A DNA stretch of 64,000 bases from Glandiceps talaboti (Eukaryota; Hemichordata; Enteropneusta; Spengelidae), in assembly GCF_964340395.1 (NCBI RefSeq), contig NC_135567.1, positions 7,651,158 through 7,715,157 of the forward strand, given 5' to 3'. The translations under genes were made by a program, and so were the position numbers. The notes beneath the pieces are model-generated. The model was not told the DNA's origin. It did not search any database and worked only from the letters and a program-made list of their open reading frames with translations. Below are positions 34,244 to 51,600 of the stretch, one piece after another (positions within the stretch are counted from its first letter, which is position 1; each line of letters begins with the position of its first letter).

Positions 34244-36070
34244 ATAACTGCGTCATAGAAGTACGTTCATCACGTCTCTCCAAATCCACTTTGACACACA
34301 ATCTTTATATTGGTTACTCAGTACTTTCGTTTAGAATGGCTGACACGCGCGGTACATTTAGGCTTTATAAAATGTACTATTATCAGTGACAATAAAGAAC
34401 CAATTATTACAAACATTGGGTTTGAGAAATCCTTAATTATTCTTTGCCTCTACAACAGGTAATCTGAAATGAAGAAACTAAATTTTCACTGTTGTGAGTA
34501 GTTATTAAAAAAATTAACAAATAATTCACACATTAAAAACACATTTTATCATGTGTTTTTTTTCAGAATTATAGTCAAATATTTACAATACAGGCACTGA
34601 TAACATACTCTTTCCTGTATTTACCCATTCATTTATAATGCTGCCCAGGTATATAGGTGATGGTAAGGTTAATGGTTGGATTACATTATTACTTCTGAAA
34701 ATGGTCTTTTAGCACCAGGCATTTAAAATAACGATTCATTTTCTAAATTTTGTGCATGGCATTATGAAAGCATACATGTAGTAGGTGGCATTCCTGTGTT
34801 GTATCTTTTGATTTTCTCCATTATTCATTGATGATTTTCATCCATGTGTTCCTCTACATCAAATAGTAAGACACAATCATACATTTACTCATATTCAGAC
34901 ACTAGTGTTGCTCGTTTTCTTTAAAGAGATACACTTTCCCCGCCATACGTTCATTCAATTACACAATACAACAAATGTTAGCTTTTAAAGATAATTTATT
35001 ATAAGGTCAGACAAGCACTCAAATATCATGTAGAATTGCATGTAAAACAAGCTTTCACTCAAACAAGCTTTCAGTCGAAGACATCATCCCCCAATTGTTG
35101 TGTTATATGGCAATGTTATTGTGCACTTTTCTATGGTTTCTCTAGATACAAAACAGCATCATTCATTGACCAACTGCTATTTGACCTTGAATATGGAGAT
35201 CAAAGTCAAAGATCAAGATTTTAAAACGGAAGCTTACCTTTGGGTATAGATATTTAAAAGGCGTCTTTTGTGTATTCAACTTCTTGAGTTAATGTAGAAA
35301 CAAACAATTTGGTTATTTTACTTTGAAAATGTTTTTCAAAGTGAAATATCAATGTCTCATTAGAAAGTTCATCATTGATAATATGAGGGTAGGCACTTGA
35401 ATGGAGTCAGTGTGATTTATACATCAAAAGTTATGATGCATATTGTCAAATTTATCAACAAATATGGCTGCCATTTGGCCATATTTGATTCAGTCACAAA
35501 AGAAATTGACGTGCATATGTCTCACTTAGTATGTTACCTTTGTGCCAGGTGTGGTTTAAATTGGTTGGTGTGTGCCAGAGATATGAGGGTGAATACACAC
35601 ATGCACTCACAGACAGATGGACTGAACCCAATGTAATTTTTTTCCCCTCTGGGTGACTATAATAACAAGTAACATTGCATGTATATGCGATAAGATGCAC
35701 CTTTAAGTATCATTCTTCAAATTGGGCAGTGATTACCAAAATACTCACTTCTACAACTTGAATCATTACAACATCTGTTGTAAGATATTATTTCTACTAG
35801 GGCAAGGCCATGGACTACAAAGAATGTTTCATTAAAGTCTTGCCAAACCCTGACAACTTTCTGGTGGGAACTGGATGACTGTGTTGTTTGTGTGCAACTG
35901 TAATGACCATAAAAACATTGAACATCCATAGACAGTGTAGAAGCCTATGAAATATACAACAACATAATATGTACAATAACATGTAGTACATATATCAGTA
36001 ACATGTACCTTGACCTCACAAAATCAGTCTGAACGAAATAGATACATTTTGGAGTGATTTAATTCAGTAT
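34244..36070. other. Unassigned DNA flanking the satellite; short perfect palindrome
   Basis: CAAATATGGC (35459-35468) and GCCATATTTG (35478-35487) are perfect inverted repeats around a 9-base spacer. The stretch 35270-35640, with CACAGACAGATGGACTGAACCC, resembles the non-coding dispersed repeats of marine invertebrates. No gene is recognised. Confidence 0.45.
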
Positions 36071-39000
36071 AGTACACTAAGATATCACATACCATAGGGT
36101 ACCATACACTATGATATCACACACCATAGAGTACTTAGATGCAGTGTGTATATTACAGACACTATGATATCACACACCATAGAGTACTTAGATGCAGTGT
36201 GTTTATTACAGACAATATGATATCACACACCATAGAGTACTTAGATGCAGTGTGTATATTACAGACAATATGATATCACACACCATAGAGTACTTAGAAA
36301 GTGTGTATATTACAGACACTATGATATCACACACCATACAGTACTTATATGCAATGTGTATATTACAGACAATATGATATCACACACCATAGAGTACTTA
36401 GATGCAGTGTGTATATTACACACACTATGATATCACACACCATAGAGTACTTAGATGCAGTTTGTATATTACAGACACTATGATATCACACACCATAGAG
36501 TGCTTAGATGCAGTGTGTATATTACAGACACTATGATATCACACACCATACAGTACTTATATGCAATGTGTATATTACAGACACTATGATATCACACACC
36601 ATAGAGTACTTAGATGCAGTGTGTATATTACAGACATTATGATGTCACACACCATAGAGTACTTAGATGCAGTGTGTATATTACAGACACTATGATATCA
36701 CACACCATAGAGTACTTAGATGCAGTGTGTATATTACAGACACTATGATATCACACACCATAGAGTACTTAGATGCAGTGTGTATATTACAGACACTATG
36801 ATATCACACACCATAGAGTACTTAGATGCAGTGTGTATATTACAGACACTATGATATCACACACCATAGCATACTTAGATGCAGTGTGTATATTACAGAC
36901 ACTATGATATCACACACCATAGCGTACTTAAATGCAGTGTGTATATTACAGACACTATGATATCAAACACCATAGACTACTTAGATGCAGTGTGTATATT
37001 ACAGACACTATGATATAACACACTATAGAGTACTTAGATGCAGTGTGTATATTACAGACACTGTGATATCAAACACCATAGAGTACTTAGATGCAGTGTG
37101 TATATTACAGACACTATGATATCACACACCATAGAGTACTTAGAGATGCAGTGTGTATATTACAGACACTGTGATATCAAACACCATAGAGTACTTAGAT
37201 GCAGTGTGTATATTACAGACACTATGATATAACACACTATAGAGTACTTAGATGCAGTGTGTATATTACAGACACTGTGATATCAAACACCATAGAGTAC
37301 TTAGATGCAGTGTGTGTATTACAGACACTATGATATCACACACCATAGAGTACTTAGATGCAGTGTGTATATTACAGACACTATGATATCACACACCATA
37401 GAGTACTTAGAGATGCAGTGTGTATATTACAGACACTATGATATCACACACCATAGAGTACTTAGATGCAGTGTGTATATTACATACACTATGATATCAC
37501 ACACCACAGCGTACTTAGATGCAGTGTGTATATTACAGACACTATGATATCACACACCATAGCGTACTTAGATGTAGTGTGTATATTACAGATACTATGA
37601 TATCACACACCATAGAGTACTTAGATGCAGTGTGTATATTACATACACTATGATATCACACACCATAGAGTACTTAGATGCAGTTTGTATATTACAGACA
37701 CTATGATATCACACACCATAGAGTGCTTAGATGCAGTGTGTATATTACAGACACTATGATATCACACACCATAGAGTACTTAGATGCAGTATGTATATTA
37801 CAGACACTATGATATCACACACCATAGACTACTTAGATGCAGTGTGTATATTACAGACACTATGATATAACACACTATAGAGTACTTAGATGCAGTGTGT
37901 ATATTACAGACACTGTGATATCAAACACCATAGAGTACTTAGATGCAGTGTGTATATTACAGACACTATGATATCACATACCTTAGAGTACTTAGATGCA
38001 GTGTGTATATTACAGACACTATGATATCACACACCATAGAGTACTTAGATGTAGTGTGTATATTACAGACACTATGATATTACACACCATAGAGTACTTA
38101 GATGCAGTGTGTATATTACAGACACTATGATATCACACACCATAGCGTACTTAGATGCAGTGTGTATATTACAGACACTATGATATCACACACCATAGAG
38201 TACTTATATGCAGTATGTATATTACAGACACTATGATATCACACACCATAGAGTACTTAGATGCAGTGTGTATATTACAGACACTATGATATCACACACC
38301 ATAGAGTACTTAGATGCAGTGTGTATATTACAGACACTATGATATCACATACCATAGCGTACTTAGATGCAGTGTGTATATTACAGACACTATGATATCA
38401 CACACCATAGAGTACTTAGATGCAGTGTGTATATTACATACACTATGATATCACACACCACAGCGTACTTAGATGCAGTGTGTATATTACAGACACTATG
38501 ATATCACACACCATAGCGTACTTAGATGTAGTGTGTATATTACAGATACTATGATATCACACACCATAGAGTACTTAGATGCAGTGTGTATATTACATAC
38601 ACTATGATATCACACACCATAGAGTACTTAGATGCAGTTTGTATATTACAGACACTATGATATCACACACCATAGAGTGCTTAGATGCAGTGTGTATATT
38701 ACAGACACTATGATATCACACACCATAGAGTACTTAGATGCAGTATGTATATTACAGACACTATGATATCACACACCATAGAGTACTTAGATGCAGTATG
38801 TATATTACAGACACTATGATATCACACACCATAGCATACTTAGATGCAGTGTGTATATTACAGACACTGTGATATCAAACACCATAGAGTACTTAGATGC
38901 AGTGTGTATATTACAGACACTATGATATCACATACCTTAGAGTACTTAGATGCAGTGTGTATATTACAGACACTATGATATCACACACCATAGAGTACTT

Positions 39001-39373
39001 AGATGTAGTGTGTATATTACAGACACTATGATATTACACACCATAGAGTACTTAGATGCAGTGTGTATATTACAGACACTATGATATCACACACCATAGC
39101 GTACTTAGATGCAGTGTGTATATTACAGACACTATGATATAACACACTATAGAGTACTTAGATGCAGTGTGTATATTACAGACACTGTGATATCAAACAC
39201 CATAGAGTACTTAGATGCAGTGTGTATATTACAGACACTATGATATCACATACCTTAGAGTACTTAGATGCAGTGTGTATATTACAGACACTATGATATC
39301 ACACACCATAGAGTACTTAGATGTAGTGTGTATATTACAGACACTATGATATTACACACCATAGAGTACTTAG

Positions 39374-42300
39374 ATGCAGTGTGTATATTACAGACAATAT
39401 GATATCACACACCATAGAGTACTTAGAAAGTGTGTATATTACAGACACTATGATATCACACACCATACAGTACTTATATGCAATGTGTATATTACAGACA
39501 ATATGATATCACACACCATAGAGTACTTATATGCAGTGTGTATATTACAGACACTATGATATCACACACCATAGAGTACTTAGATGCAGTGTGTATATTA
39601 CAGACACTATGATATCACACACCATAGAGTACTTATATGCAGTGTGTATATTACAGACACTATGATATCACACACCATAGAGTACTTATATGCAGTGTGT
39701 ATATTACAGACACTATGATATCACACACCATAGAGTACTTAGATGCAGTGTGTATATTACAGACACTATGATATCACACACCATAGAGTACTTAGATGCA
39801 GTGTGTATATTACAGACACTATGATATCACACACCATAGAGTACTTATATGCAGTGTGTATATTACAGACACTATGATATCACACACCATAGAGTACTTA
39901 GATGCAGTGTGTATATTACAGACAATATGATATCACACACCATAGAGTACTTAGATGCAGTGAGTATATTACACACACTATGATATCACACACCATAGAG
40001 TACTTAGATGCAGTTTGTATATTACAGACACTATGATATCACACACCATAGAGTGCTTAGATGCAGTGTGTATATTACAGACACTATGATATCACACACC
40101 ATACAGTACTTATATGCAATGTGTATATTACAGACACTATGATATCACACACCATAGAGTACTTAGATGCAGTGTGTATATTACAGACATTATGATATCA
40201 CACACCATAGAGTACTTAGATGCAGTGTGTATATTACAGACACTATGATATCACACACCATAGAGTACTTAGATGCAGTGTGTATATTACAGACACTATG
40301 ATATCACACACCATAGCATACTTAGATGCAGTGTGTATATTACAGACACTATGATATCACATACCTTAGAGTACTTAGATGCAGTGTGTATATTACAGAC
40401 ACTATGATATCACACACCATAGAGTACTTAGATGTAGTGTGTATATTACAGACACTATGATATTACACACCATAGAGTACTTAGATGCAGTGTGTATATT
40501 ACAGACACTATGATATCACACACCATAGCGTACTTAGATGCAGTGTGTATATTACAGACACTATGATATAACACACTATAGAGTACTTAGATGCAGTGTG
40601 TATATTACAGACACTGTGATATCAAACACCATAGAGTACTTAGATGCAGTGTGTATATTACAGACACTATGATATCACATACCTTAGAGTACTTAGATGC
40701 AGTGTGTATATTACAGACACTATGATATCACACACCATAGAGTACTTAGATGTAGTGTGTATATTACAGACACTATGATATTACACACCATAGAGTACTT
40801 AGATGCAGTGTGTATATTACAGACAATATGATATCACACACCATAGAGTACTTAGAAAGTGTGTATATTACAGACACTATGATATCACACACCATACAGT
40901 ACTTATATGCAATGTGTATATTACAGACAATATGATATCACACACCATAGAGTACTTAGATGCAGTGAGTATATTACACACACTATGATATCACACACCA
41001 TAGAGTACTTAGATGCAGTTTGTATATTACAGACACTATGATATCACACACCATGAAGTGCTTAGATGCAGTGTGTATATTACAGACACTATGATATCAC
41101 ACACCATACAGTACTTATATGCAATGTGTATATTACAGACACTATGATATCACACACCATAGAGTACTTAGATGCAGTGTGTATATTACAGACATTATGA
41201 TATCACACACCATAGAGTACTTAGATGCAGTGTGTATATTACAGACACTATGATATCACACACCATAGAGTACTTAGATGCAGTGTGTATATTACAGACA
41301 CTATGATATCACACACCATAGCATACTTAGATGCAGTGTGTATATTACAGACACTATGATATCACATACCTTAGAGTACTTAGATGCAGTGTGTATATTA
41401 CAGACACTATGATATCACACACCATAGAGTACTTAGATGTAGTGTGTATATTACAGACACTATGATATTACACACCATAGAGTACTTAGATGCAGTGTGT
41501 ATATTACAGACACTATGATATCACACACCATAGCGTACTTAGATGCAGTGTGTATATTACAGACACTATGATATAACACACTATAGAGTACTTAGATGCA
41601 GTGTGTATATTACAGACACTGTGATATCAAACACCATAGAGTACTTAGATGCAGTGTGTATATTACAGACACTATGATATCACATACCTTAGAGTACTTA
41701 GATGCAGTGTGTATATTACAGACACTATGATATCACATACCATAGAGTACTTAGATGTAGTGTGTATATTACAGACACTATGATATTACACACCATAGAG
41801 TACTTAGATGCAGTGTGTATATTACAGACAATATGATATCACACACCATAGAGTACTTAGAAAGTGTGTATATTACAGACACTATGATATCACACACCAT
41901 ACAGTACTTATATGCAATGTGTATATTACAGACAATATGATATCACACACCATAGAGTACTTAGATGCAGTGAGTATATTACACACACTATGATATCACA
42001 CACCATAGAGTACTTAGATGCAGTTTGTATATTACAGACACTATGATATCACACACCATAGAGTGCTTAGATGCAGTGTGTATATTACAGACACTATGAT
42101 ATCACACACCATACAGTACTTATATGCAATGTGTATATTACAGACACTATGATATCACACACCATAGAGTACTTAGATGCAGTGTGTATATTACAGACAT
42201 AATGATATCACACACCATAGAGTACTTAGATGCAGTGTGTATATTACAGACACTATGATATCACACACCATAGAGTACTTAGATGCAGTGTGTATATTAC

Positions 42301-42600
42301 AGACACTATGATATCACACACCATAGAGTACTTAGATGCAGTGTGTATATTACAGACACTATGATATCACACACCATAGAGTACTTAGATGCAGTGTGTA
42401 TATTACAGACACTATGATATCACACACCATAGCATACTTAGATGCAGTGTGTATATTACAGACACTATGATATCACACACCATAGAGTACTTAGATGCAG
42501 TGTGTATATTACAGACACTATGATATCACACACCATAGAGTACTTAGATGCAGTGTGTATATTACAGACACTATGATATCACACACCATAGAGTACTTAT
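39374..42600 (+). repeat. Higher-order repeats of 27 and 19 monomers (proximal domain)
   Basis: The same variant block (a CAGACAATATG unit followed by the 51-bp TTAGAAAGTG unit and the CATACAGTACTTATATGCAA unit) starts at 39374, 40803 and 41808. Spacings are 1429 and 1005 bases, that is 27 and 19 monomers minus small indels. A first copy is at 36245. Confidence 0.8.
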
Positions 42601-45600
42601 ATGCAGTATGTATATTACAGACACTATGATATCACACACCATAGAGTACTTAGATGCAGTGTGTATATTACAGACACTATGATATCACACACCATAGAGT
42701 ACTTAGAGATGCAGTGTGTATATTACAGACACTATGATATCACACACCATAGAGTACTTAGATGCAGTGTGTATATTACATACACTATGATATCACACAC
42801 CACAGCGTACTTAGATGCAGTGTGTATATTACATACACTATGATATCACACACCACAGCGTACTTAGATGCAGTGTGTATATTACAGACACTATGATATC
42901 ACACACCATAGCGTACTTAGATGTAGTGTGTATATTACAGATACTATGATATCACACACCATAGAGTACTTAGATGCAGTGTGTATATTACATACACTAT
43001 GATATCACACACCATAGAGTACTTAGATGCAGTTTGTATATTACAGACACTATATCACACACCATAGAGTGCTTAGATGCAGTGTGTATATTACAGACAC
43101 TATGATATCACACACCATAGAGTACTTAGATGCAGTATGTATATTACAGACACTATGATATCACACACCATAGAGTACTTAGATGCAGTGTGTGTATTAC
43201 AGACACTATGATATCACACACCATAGAGTACAAAGATGCAGTGTGTATATTACAGACACTATGATATCACACACCATAGCATACTTAGATGCAGTGTGTA
43301 TATTACAGACACTGTGATATCAAACACCATAGAGTACTTAGATGCAGTGTGTATATTACAGACACTATGATATCACATACCTTAGAGTACTTAGATGCAG
43401 TGTGTATATTACAGACACTATGATATCACACACCATAGAGTACTTAGATGTACTGTGTATATTACAGACACTATGATATTACACACCATAGAGTACTTAG
43501 ATGCAGTGTGTATATTACAGACACTATGATATCACACACCATAGCGTACTTAGATGCAGTGTGTATATTACAGACACTATGATATAACACACTATAGAGT
43601 ACTTAGATGCAGTGTGTATATTACAGACACTGTGATATCAAACACCATAGAGTACTTAGATGCAGTGTGTATATTACAGACACTATGATATCACATACCT
43701 TAGATTACTTAGATGCAGTGTGTATATTACAGACACTATGATATCACACACCATAGAGTACTTAGATGTAGTGTGTATATTACAGACACTATGATATTAC
43801 ACACCATAGAGTACTTAGATGCAGTGTGTATATTACAGACACTATGATATCACACACCATAGCGTACTTAGATGCAGTGTGTATATTACAGACACTATGA
43901 TATCACACACCATAGAGTATGTAGATGCAGTGTGTATATTACAGACACTATGATATCACACACCATAGAGTACTTAGATGCAGTGTGTATATTACAGACA
44001 CTATGATATCACACACCAGAGAGTACTTAGATGCAGTGTGTATATTACAGACACTATGATATCACACACCATAGAGTACTTAGAGATGCAGTGTGTATAT
44101 TACAGACACTATGATATCACACACCATAGAGTACTTAGATGCAGTGTGTATATTACATACACTATGATATCACACACCACAGCGTACTTACATGCAGTGT
44201 GTATATTACAGACACTATGATATCACACACCATAGCGTACTTAGATGTAGTGTGTATATTCCAGATACTATGATATCACACACCATAGAGTACTTAGATG
44301 CAGTGTGTATATTACAGACACTATGATATCACACACCATAGCATACTTAGATGCAGTGTGTATATTACAGACACTATGATATCACATACCTTAGAGTACT
44401 TAGATGCAGTGTGTATATTACAGACACTATGATATCACACACCATAGAGTACTTAGATGTAGTGTGTATATTACAGATACTATGATATTACACACCATAG
44501 AGTACTTAGATGCAGTGTGTATATTACAGACAATATGATATCACACACCATAGAGTACTTAGAAAGTGTGTATATTACAGACACTATGATATCACACACC
44601 ATACAGTACTTATATGCAATGTGTATATTACAGACACTATGATATCACACACCATAGAGTACTTAGATGCAGTGTGTATATTACAGACACTATGATATCA
44701 CACACCATACAGTACTTATATGCAATGTGTATATTACAGACACTATGATATCACACACCATAGAGTACTTAGATGCAGTGTGTATATTACAGACATAATG
44801 ATATCACACACCATAGAGTACTTAGATGCAGTGTGTATATTACAGACACTATGATATCACACACCATAGAGTACTTAGATGCAGTGTGTATATTACAGAC
44901 ACTATGATATCACACACCATAGAGTACTTAGATGCAGTGTGTATATTACAGACACTATGATATCACACACCATATAGTACTTAGATGCAGTGTGTATATT
45001 ACAGACACTATGATATCACACACCATAGCATACTTAGATGCAGTGTGTATATTACAGACACTATGATATCACACACCATAGAGTACTTAGATGCAGTGTG
45101 TATATTACAGACACTATGATATCACACACCATAGAGTACTTAGATGCAGTGTGTATATTACAGACACTATGATATCACACACCATAGAGTACTTATATGC
45201 AGTATGTATATTACAGACACTATGATATCACACACCATAGAGTACTTAGATGCAGTGTGTATATTACAGACACTATGATATCACACACCATAGAGTACTT
45301 AGAGATGCAGTGTGTATATTACATACACTATGATATCACACACCACAGCGTACTTAGATGCAGTGTGTATATTACATACACTATGATATCACACACCACA
45401 GCGTACTTAGATGCAGTGTGTATATTACAGACACTATGATATCACACACCATAGCGTACTTAGATGTAGTGTGTATATTACAGATACTATGATATCACAC
45501 ACCATAGAGTACTTAGATGCAGTGTGTATATTACATACACTATGATATCACACACCATAGAGTACTTAGATGCAGTTTGTATATTACAGACACTATATCA

Positions 45601-48600
45601 CACACCATAGAGTGCTTAGATGCAGTGTGTATATTACAGACACTATGATATCACACACCATAGAGTACTTAGATGCAGTATGTATATTACAGACACTATG
45701 ATATCACACACCATAGAGTACTTAGATGCAGTGTGTGTATTACAGACACTATGATATCACACACCATAGAGTACAAAGATGCAGTGTGTATATTACAGAC
45801 ACTATGATATCACACACCATAGCATACTTAGATGCAGTGTGTATATTACAGACACTGTGATATCAAACACCATAGAGTACTTAGATGCAGTGTGTATATT
45901 ACAGACACTATGATATCACATACCTTAGAGTACTTAGATGCAGTGTGTATATTACAGACACTATGATATCACACACCATAGAGTACTTAGATGTACTGTG
46001 TATATTACAGACACTATGATATTACACACCATAGAGTACTTAGATGCAGTGTGTATATTACAGACACTATGATATCACACACCATAGCGTACTTAGATGC
46101 AGTGTGTATATTACAGACACTATGATATAACACACTATAGAGTACTTAGATGCAGTGTGTATATTACAGACACTGTGATATCAAACACCATAGAGTACTT
46201 AGATGCAGTGTGTATATTACAGACACTATGATATCACATACCTTAGATTACTTAGATGCAGTGTGTATATTACAGACACTATGATATCACACACCATAGA
46301 GTACTTAGATGTAGTGTGTATATTACAGACACTATGATATTACACACCATAGAGTACTTAGATGCAGTGTGTATATTACAGACACTATGATATCACACAC
46401 CATAGCGTACTTAGATGCAGTGTGTATATTACAGACACTATGATATCACACACCATAGAGTATGTAGATGCAGTGTGTATATTACAGACACTATGATATC
46501 ACACACCATAGAGTACTTAGATGCAGTGTGTATATTACAGACACTATGATATCACACACCAGAGAGTACTTAGATGCAGTGTGTATATTACAGACACTAT
46601 GATATCACACACCATAGAGTACTTAGAGATGCAGTGTGTATATTACAGACACTATGATATCACACACCATAGAGTACTTAGATGCAGTGTGTATATTACA
46701 TACACTATGATATCACACACCACAGCGTACTTACATGCAGTGTGTATATTACAGACACTATGATATCACACACCATAGCGTACTTAGATGTAGTGTGTAT
46801 ATTCCAGATACTATGATATCACACACCATAGAGTACTTAGATGCAGTGTGTATATTACAGACACTATGATATCACACACCATAGCATACTTAGATGCAGT
46901 GTGTATATTACAGACACTATGATATCACATACCTTAGAGTACTTAGATGCAGTGTGTATATTACAGACACTATGATATCACACACCATAGAGTACTTAGA
47001 TGTAGTGTGTATATTACAGATACTATGATATTACACACCATAGAGTACTTAGATGCAGTGTGTATATTACAGACAATATGATATCACACACCATAGAGTA
47101 CTTAGAAAGTGTGTATATTACAGACACTATGATATCACACACCATACAGTACTTATATGCAATGTGTATATTACAGACACTATGATATCACACACCATAG
47201 AGTACTTAGATGCAGTGTGTATATTACAGACACTGTGATATCACACACCATAGAGTACTTAGATGCAGTGTGTATATTACACACACTATGATATCACACA
47301 CCATAGAGTACTTAGATGCAGTTTGTATATTACAGACACTATGATATCACACACCATAGAGTGCTTAGATGCAGTGTGTATATTACAGACACTATGATAT
47401 CACACACCATACAGTACTTATATGCAATGTGTATATTACAGACACTATGATATCACACACCATAGAGTACTTAGATGCAGTGAGTATATTACACACACTA
47501 TGATATCACACACCATAGAGTACTTAGATGCAGTTTGTATATTACAGACACTATGATATCACACACCATAGAGTGCTTAGATGCAGTGTGTATATTACAG
47601 ACACTATGATATCACACACCATACAGTACTTATATGCAATGTGTATATTACAGACACTATGATATCACACACCATAGAGTACTTAGATGCAGTGTGTATA
47701 TTACAGACATAATGATATCACACACCATAGAGTACTTAGATGCAGTGTGTATATTACAGACACTATGATATCACACACCATAGAGTACTTAGATGCAGTG
47801 TGTATATTACAGACACTATGATATCACACACCATAGAGTACTTAGATGCAGTGTGTATATTACAGACACTATGATATCACACACCATAGAGTACTTAGAT
47901 GCAGTGTGTATATTACAGACACTATGATATCACACACCATAGCATACTTAGATGCAGTGTGTATATTACAGACACTATGATATCACACACCATAGAGTAC
48001 TTAGATGCAGTGTGTATATTACAGACACTATGATATCACACACCATAGAGTACTTAGATGCAGTGTGTATATTACAGACACTATGATATCACACACCATA
48101 GAGTACTTATATGCAGTATGTATATTACAGACACTATGATATCACACACCATAGAGTACTTAGATGCAGTGTGTATATTACAGACACTATGATATCACAC
48201 ACCATAGAGTACTTAGAGATGCAGTGTGTATATTACAGACACTATGATATCACACACCATAGAGTACTTAGATGCAGTGTGTATATTACATACACTATGA
48301 TATCACACACCACAGCGTACTTAGATGCAGTGTGTATATTACATACACTATGATATCACACACCACAGCGTACTTAGATGCAGTGTGTATATTACAGACA
48401 CTATGATATCACACACCATAGCGTACTTAGATGTAGTGTGTATATTACAGATACTATGATATCACACACCATAGAGTACTTAGATGCAGTGTGTATATTA
48501 CATACACTATGATATCACACACCATAGAGTACTTAGATGCAGTTTGTATATTACAGACACTATATCACACACCATAGAGTGCTTAGATGCAGTGTGTATA

Positions 48601-51600
48601 TTACAGACACTATGATATCACACACCATAGAGTACTTAGATGCAGTATGTATATTACAGACACTATGATATCACACACCATAGAGTACTTAGATGCAGTG
48701 TGTGTATTACAGACACTATGATATCACACACCATAGAGTACAAAGATGCAGTGTGTATATTACAGACACTATGATATCACACACCATAGCATACTTAGAT
48801 GCAGTGTGTATATTACAGACACTGTGATATCAAACACCATAGAGTACTTAGATGCAGTGTGTATATTACAGACACTATGATATCACATACCTTAGAGTAC
48901 TTAGATGCAGTGTGTATATTACAGACACTATGATATCACACACCATAGAGTACTTAGATGTACTGTGTATATTACAGACACTATGATATTACACACCATA
49001 GAGTACTTAGATGCAGTGTGTATATTACAGACACTATGATATCACACACCATAGCGTACTTAGATGCAGTGTGTATATTACAGACACTATGATATAACAC
49101 ACTATAGAGTACTTAGATGCAGTGTGTATATTACAGACACTGTGATATCAAACACCATAGAGTACTTAGATGCAGTGTGTATATTACAGACACTATGATA
49201 TCACATACCTTAGATTACTTAGATGCAGTGTGTATATTACAGACACTATGATATCACACACCATAGAGTACTTAGATGTAGTGTGTATATTACAGACACT
49301 ATGATATTACACACCATAGAGTACTTAGATGCAGTGTGTATATTACAGACACTATGATATCACACACCATAGTGTACTTAGATGCAGTGTGTATATTACA
49401 GACACTATGATATCACACACCATAGAGTATGTAGATGCAGTGTGTATATTACAGACACTATGATATCACACACCATAGAGTACTTAGATGCAGTGTGTAT
49501 ATTACAGACACTATGATATCACACACCATAGAGTACTTAGATGCAGTGTGCATATTACAGACACTATGATATCACACACTATAGAGTACTTAGATGCAGT
49601 GTGTATATTACAGACACTATGATATCACACACCATAGAGTACTTAGAGATGCAGTGTGTATATTACAGACACTATGATATCACACACCATAGAGTACTTA
49701 GATGCAGTGTGTATATTACAGACACTATGATATCACACACCATAGAGTACTTAGATGCAGTGTGCATATTACAGACACTATGATATCACACACCATAGAG
49801 TACTTAGAGATGCAGTGTGTATATTACAGACACTATGATATCACACACCATAGAGTACTTAGATGCAGTGTGTATATTACATACACTATGATATCACACA
49901 CCACAGCGTACTTACATGCAGTGTGTATATTACAGACACTATGATATCACACACCATAGCGTACTTAGATGTAGTGTGTATATTCCAGATACTATGATAT
50001 CACACACCATAGAGTACTTAGAGATGCAGTGTGTATATTACAGACACTATGATATCACACACCATAGAGTACTTAGATGCAGTGTGTATATTACAGACAC
50101 TATATCACACACCATAGAGTACTTAGATGCAGTGTGTATATTACAGACACTATGATATCACACACCATAGAGTACTTAGATGCAGTATGTATATTACAGA
50201 CACTATGATATCACACACCATAGAGTACTTAGATGCAGTGTGTATATTACAGACACTATGATATCACACACCATAGAGTACTTAGATGCAGTGTGTATAT
50301 TACATACACTATGATATCACACACCACAGCGTACTTAGATGCAGTGTGTATATTACATACACTATGATATCACACACCACAGCGTACTTAGATGCAGTGT
50401 GTATATTACAGACACTATGATATCACACACCATAGCGTACTTAGATGTAGTGTGTATATTACAGATACTATGATATCACACACCATAGAGTACTTAGATG
50501 CAGTGTGTATATTACATACACTATGATATCACACACCATAGAGTACTTAGATGCAGTTTGTATATTACAGACACTATATCACACACCATAGAGTGCTTAG
50601 ATGCAGTGTGTATATTACAGACACTATGATATCACACACCATAGAGTACTTAGATGCAGTATGTATATTACAGACACTATGATATCACACACCATAGAGT
50701 ACTTAGATGCAGTGTGTGTATTACAGACACTATGATATCACACACCATAGAGTACAAAGATGCAGTGTGTATATTACAGACACTATGATATCACACACCA
50801 TAGCATACTTAGATGCAGTGTGTATATTACAGACACTGTGATATCAAACACCATAGAGTACTTAGATGCAGTGTGTATATTACAGACACTATGATATCAC
50901 ATACCTTAGAGTACTTAGATGCAGTGTGTATATTACAGACACTATGATATCACACACCATAGAGTACTTAGATGTACTGTGTATATTACAGACACTATGA
51001 TATTACACACCATAGAGTACTTAGATGCAGTGTGTATATTACAGACACTATGATATCACACACCATAGCGTACTTAGATGCAGTGTGTATATTACAGACA
51101 CTATGATATAACACACTATAGAGTACTTAGATGCAGTGTGTATATTACAGACACTGTGATATCAAACACCATAGAGTACTTAGATGCAGTGTGTATATTA
51201 CAGACACTATGATATCACATACCTTAGATTACTTAGATGCAGTGTGTATATTACAGACACTATGATATCACACACCATAGAGTACTTAGATGTAGTGTGT
51301 ATATTACAGACACTATGATATTACACACCATAGAGTACTTAGATGCAGTGTGTATATTACAGACACTATGATATCACACACCATAGCGTACTTAGATGCA
51401 GTGTGTATATTACAGACACTATGATATCACACACCATAGAGTATGTAGATGCAGTGTGTATATTACAGACACTATGATATCACACACCATAGAGTACTTA
51501 GAGATGCAGTGTGTATATTACAGACACTATGATATCACACACCATAGAGTACTTAGATGCAGTGTGTATATTACAGACACTATGATATCACACACCAGAG

